Assembly (NCBI GenBank): GCA_900765575.1
Contig: CAAFRW010000033.1
Location: 1 to 7,981, forward strand
Reading direction: 5' to 3'
Length of the DNA stretch: 7,981 bases
Source: Bacteroidaceae bacterium
Lineage (GTDB): Bacteria > Bacteroidota > Bacteroidia > Bacteroidales > Bacteroidaceae
Of this stretch, positions 5,294 to 7,981 are shown piece after piece; positions within the stretch are counted from its first letter, which is position 1, and each line of letters begins with the position of its first letter. The notes below the pieces were generated by a model, which was not told the origin of the DNA, did not search any database, and saw only the letters and a program-made list of their open reading frames with translations. Made by a program: the position numbers and the translations under genes.

Positions 5294-6833
5294 ACGGAAG
5301 GGGACCCGAAGTTGGAGGTATATCAAAAGGAGTACCTTCCGGAGGCATAGATGTATCAGGAGGAGGGGATGGAAGTACATCGGAATTCAAACGTGAACCT
5401 TTCAACTCTTCTCCCGGCATAGGTATAATCATATCATCATCCGGATTTTGGAACCGTGCATACTCTCCTTTAAAGCGCAATAGTACATCTCCTACTGCAC
5501 CATTACGATGCTTGGCTATAATAATCTCGGCCATACCATGTAAATCATTTCCATTTGCATCCTGATATATCTTATAATATTCCGGTCTGTGAATGAAACA
5601 TACCATATCGGCATCCTGCTCAATGGCACCGGATTCACGGAGGTCGCTCAACTGAGGTCGTTTTCCTTCATTTCCTTCTCGATTTTCTACACCACGGTTC
5701 AACTGACTCAATGCTATAATCGGAATATTCAACTCTTTAGCCAATCCTTTCAACGAACGGGATATGGTGCTGACTTCTTCCTGACGGCTACCGAATGACA
5801 TACCGCTTGCATTCATCAACTGCAAATAGTCAATAATAATAATCCTCACATTGTGTTCGCGTACCAATCGGCGTGCTTTGGTTCGTAATTCGAAGACGGA
5901 CAAAGAAGGAGTATCGTCCACATAAAGAGGGGCATCATACAAATCTTTTATTTTATAGTCTAATTGTCCCCATTCGTACGGAGCAAGCTGACCGCTCTTT
6001 ATTTTCTCACCTGTAATTTCACAGACGTTCACTATCAAACGGTTTACCAACTGCACGTTGCTCATTTCAAGTGAGAACAAGGCTACAGGGACTTTAGAAT
6101 TTACCGCTATGTTTTTAGCCATTGAAAGCACAAAAGCCGTTTTTCCCATGGCCGGACGTGCAGCAATAATAATCAAATCCGAATTCTGCCATCCTGAAGT
6201 CATCTTATCCAATGCATGGAATCCACTGGCCAATCCACTTAAACCGTCTGTTCGTGCCGCAGCTTTTTGCAATAAATCATACGCTTCTTTAATAACCGGA
6301 TTAATTTGCGTATAATCCTTTTTCATGTTCTGCTGGGAGATTTCAAACAGTTTACCTTCGGCTTCCTGCATCAAATCATCCACGTCGAGACTTTCATCAA
6401 AAGCTTTTGTTTGGATATTACTTGTAAAAGTGATGAGTTCCCGGGCTAAAAATTTCTGTGCAATAATACGTGCATGAAATTCTATATGGGCAGACGAAGC
6501 AACCATACCGCTCAATTGAGTTACGTAGAATGGACCACCAACTTCTTCCAAATCACCGGTTTTCTTTAACTGTTCTGTTACAGTAAGTATATCCACAGGC
6601 TGCTGCTGGATAGCCAAAGCACTAATTGCCTGATAGATGAGTTGATGGCGATGTTCGTAAAAAGATTCGGGACGCAGTATTTCACTAACTAATGAATAAG
6701 CATCACTTTCTACCATCAGAGCTCCCAACACTACTTTCTCCAACTCCGGAGCTTGAGGTTGGATATGTTCTAAATCGCCTATTATTTGTGGCTTATTGGA
6801 TGTTCTGGATTGTCGTTTTTTCGGTTCAGCCAT
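5289..6833 (-). CDS. dnaB: Replicative DNA helicase DnaB
   Basis: A 514-residue hexameric helicase that unwinds DNA at the fork and recruits primase. The N-terminal DnaB domain (about 25-130) leads through a linker to the RecA-like core: Walker A ARPAMGKT (225-232), catalytic Glu in SLEM (E256), Walker B IIIIDYLQL (331-339), the sensor-like SQLNR (376-380), SDLRESGAIEQDAD (396-409) and the arginine-finger region KHRNG (441-445, R443). All key residues are present and no intein interrupts the Walker A region, a common insertion site in this family. The length is slightly above the usual because of a basic N-terminus (MAEPKKRQSR) and a proline-rich C-terminal tail (about 488-514). The start has an AT-rich leader without a Shine-Dalgarno. 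It diverges from ispE and converges on the zinc-ribbon gene. Confidence 0.98.
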   Translation of the reverse strand: MAEPKKRQSRTSNKPQIIGDLEHIQPQAPELEKVVLGALMVESDAYSLVSEILRPESFYEHRHQLIYQAISALAIQQQPVDILTVTEQLKKTGDLEEVGGPFYVTQLSGMVASSAHIEFHARIIAQKFLARELITFTSNIQTKAFDESLDVDDLMQEAEGKLFEISQQNMKKDYTQINPVIKEAYDLLQKAAARTDGLSGLASGFHALDKMTSGWQNSDLIIIAARPAMGKTAFVLSMAKNIAVNSKVPVALFSLEMSNVQLVNRLIVNVCEITGEKIKSGQLAPYEWGQLDYKIKDLYDAPLYVDDTPSLSVFELRTKARRLVREHNVRIIIIDYLQLMNASGMSFGSRQEEVSTISRSLKGLAKELNIPIIALSQLNRGVENREGNEGKRPQLSDLRESGAIEQDADMVCFIHRPEYYKIYQDANGNDLHGMAEIIIAKHRNGAVGDVLLRFKGEYARFQNPDDDMIIPMPGEELKGSRLNSDVLPSPPPDTSMPPEGTPFDIPPTSGPLPF

Positions 6834-6857
6834 ATATTCTTTATTTTTTAGAGCCTA

Positions 6858-6865
6858 CAAAGATA
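6858..6865 (-). promoter_or_regulatory. Promoter -7 box of dnaB
   Basis: On the minus strand this reads TATCTTTG, an excellent match to TAnnTTTG, giving a leader of roughly 20 bases. No good -33 TTTG is found at 19-21 bases, so upstream activation or a weak promoter is possible. The 22-base repeats begin about 70 bases further upstream. Confidence 0.6.
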
Positions 6866-7166
6866 ATGCTTACAAATCAGAATTGCCTAATTCAGCCAAA
6901 CAAATTTGCCCATTATATGGATATACTATCATCGCAGGTTCATACATATAGGAACGCACCTCTACACTTATAGGAACGTTGGCTCACACATATAGGAATG
7001 TAAAATCACATACACGCACAGCCACTCAGCAACGGGCTATTCGTAATAGAACATTTCTTACTTTAAGACCTGATGAATGCATGCAATTAAAAGACTTCAT
7101 GCGAATAAAATACTAAAATCAGAGAAAGAAAAGAGAATCTGTTTTCTATAACTGAAAAGTTTGCCT
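6866..7166. other. dnaB-ispE divergent intergenic region
   Basis: Besides the 22-base repeats, this gap contains a rightward open frame without a good start (6952-7116, 54 codons, ending FMRIKY) and two small hairpins: CTATT/AATAG around CGT, and AGAAAA (7127-7132) with TTTTCT (7142-7147). No tRNA, DnaA-box cluster or complete gene is seen. Confidence 0.5.
6937..7002 (+). repeat. Three tandem 22-base iteron-like repeats
   Basis: The core TATAGGAACG occurs at 6947-6956 and 6969-6978, and TATAGGAATG at 6991-7000, spaced exactly 22 bases apart. Units are 6937-6958, 6959-6980 and 6981-7002. Units 1 and 3 also share GG-TCA-ACATATAGGAA. A fourth unit (7003-7024) keeps only a trace (TCACATA). The spacing of about two helical turns would place the cores on one face of the DNA, as for protein-binding iterons or operators. 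22 is not a multiple of 3, so this is not a protein repeat. Confidence 0.75.
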
Positions 7167-7174
7167 TATATTTG
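7167..7174 (+). promoter_or_regulatory. Promoter -7 box of ispE
   Basis: TATATTTG matches TAnnTTTG and is followed by a leader of about 20 bases to the ATG at 7201. TTTT at 7142-7145, 21 bases upstream, is a partial match to the -33 TTTG. Confidence 0.55.
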
Positions 7175-7200
7175 AAGCTGTTTATAAAATAAAGAAAACG

Positions 7201-7981
7201 ATGATTGTATTTCCAAATGCCAAAATCAATTTAGGATTAAATATTACAGAAAAGCGTCCGGACGGCTACCATAATTTAGAAACGGTCTTCTACCCTATTC
7301 CTTTAGAAGATGCTCTGGAAGTGGTGCCTGCACCATCAGCTGAAAAAGAGTTTGAATTATCTTGTTCCGGTATTCAAGTGGATAGTTTGCCTGAAGACAA
7401 TTTGGTAGTAAAAGCATTCCGCTTACTGAAAAAGGAATTCGCTCTTCCCCCTATCCATATATTTATGCATAAGCATATTCCATCCGGTGCAGGGATGGGA
7501 GGAGGTTCTTCCGACGCTGCATTTATGCTTAAATTATTAAATGAACAATTCGAGCTACAACTGACTGTTGAACAATTAGAAACATTTGCCGCCTCCTTAG
7601 GAGCCGACTGTGCATTCTTTATACAGAATCAACCTGTTTTCGCCGAGGGAATCGGAAATATCTTCTCTCCCATCACGCTCTCTTTAAAAGGATACACATT
7701 AGTCATTATCAAACCGGATATATTTGTCTCTACCAAAGAAGCCTTTTCGCATATACATCCTAAGAAACCAACTCTCTCTATCAAAGAGATTATCCATACT
7801 CCCATTGAAGAATGGAAAGAAACATTAATCAATGATTTTGAGTATAGCGTATTTCAAGCGCATCCGGAAATCGCTCACATAAAGCAGAAACTATATGATA
7901 AAGGTGCTCTCTATGCATCCATGTCTGGTTCGGGTTCTTCCGTATATGGCATTTTTAAAACAGATGCCCAGGGAATAGAAA
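7201..7981 (+). CDS. ispE: 4-(cytidine-5'-diphospho)-2-C-methyl-D-erythritol kinase, 3' end beyond window
   Basis: A GHMP-family kinase that phosphorylates the 2-hydroxyl of CDP-ME with ATP, a middle step of the cytoplasmic MEP route to isoprenoid precursors. Visible motifs are NAKINLGL (6-13, holding the catalytic-site Lys8), KRPDGYHNLE (18-27), the glycine-rich ATP loop PSGAGMGGGSSDAA (94-107), GADCAFF (134-140, with the likely catalytic Asp136), and the third GHMP motif SMSGSGSSVYG near residue 240. 260 codons are inside the window. The family is usually about 270-290 residues, so only a short tail should be missing. The start matches the family N-terminus and has an AT-rich leader without a Shine-Dalgarno. 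It is divergent from dnaB. Confidence 0.97.
   Translation, partial: MIVFPNAKINLGLNITEKRPDGYHNLETVFYPIPLEDALEVVPAPSAEKEFELSCSGIQVDSLPEDNLVVKAFRLLKKEFALPPIHIFMHKHIPSGAGMGGGSSDAAFMLKLLNEQFELQLTVEQLETFAASLGADCAFFIQNQPVFAEGIGNIFSPITLSLKGYTLVIIKPDIFVSTKEAFSHIHPKKPTLSIKEIIHTPIEEWKETLINDFEYSVFQAHPEIAHIKQKLYDKGALYASMSGSGSSVYGIFKTDAQGIE

Noticed and set aside
5289..6833. Intein or phage-type helicase in dnaB
   Set aside because: The helicase motifs are uninterrupted and the length and context are those of a chromosomal dnaB.
6937..7002. CRISPR array or MITE reading of the 22-base repeats
   Set aside because: The conserved core is only about 10 bases, there are no unique spacers of constant size between longer repeats, no cas genes, and no terminal inverted repeats.
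7629..7832. Leftward frame inside ispE
   Set aside because: It is a shadow frame opposite conserved GHMP kinase coding sequence.

Overview
The window looks like a chromosomal piece of a Bacteroides-type bacterium (order Bacteroidales). The reasons are the Bacteroidota form of the housekeeping proteins, AT-rich leaders mostly without a Shine-Dalgarno sequence, and several upstream boxes of the form TAnnTTTG, the -7 element of the Bacteroides primary sigma factor. The assignment rests on recognised protein families and motifs read by eye. No search was run.

Layout. Positions 21-59 hold an intrinsic terminator that closes a leftward set of genes: pheT (phenylalanyl-tRNA synthetase beta chain, 1211-3673), a YebC/TACO1-family protein (435-1169) and a small cysteine-rich TSCPD protein (164-433). 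They are tightly spaced (41 bases, then 1 base) and probably form one translation-related operon read from a promoter near 3709-3716. Positions 3717-4538 form a long non-coding stretch between divergent genes. It carries two rightward promoter-like boxes (3831-3838 and 4187-4194), an isolated hairpin (4050-4099) and, starting at the expected transcript start of the second box, a 5' hairpin followed by a roughly 230-base imperfect inverted repeat (4248-4477). This repeat would fold as a long rod RNA and has an alternative two-hairpin fold. It leads into a zinc-ribbon membrane protein of unknown function (4539-5285).

That gene ends 3 bases from the end of the convergent dnaB (replicative helicase, 5289-6833, leftward). 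Upstream of dnaB, between it and the divergent ispE (CDP-ME kinase of the MEP isoprenoid pathway, 7201 to the window edge, incomplete), lies a 367-base gap. It contains both promoters and three tandem copies of a 22-base iteron-like repeat (6937-7002).

The coding content is ordinary housekeeping. The parts most worth a second look are non-coding: the structured, possibly bistable RNA at 4201-4477 (a 6S-like regulator or a leader of the zinc-ribbon gene are both open) and the 22-base repeats upstream of dnaB.
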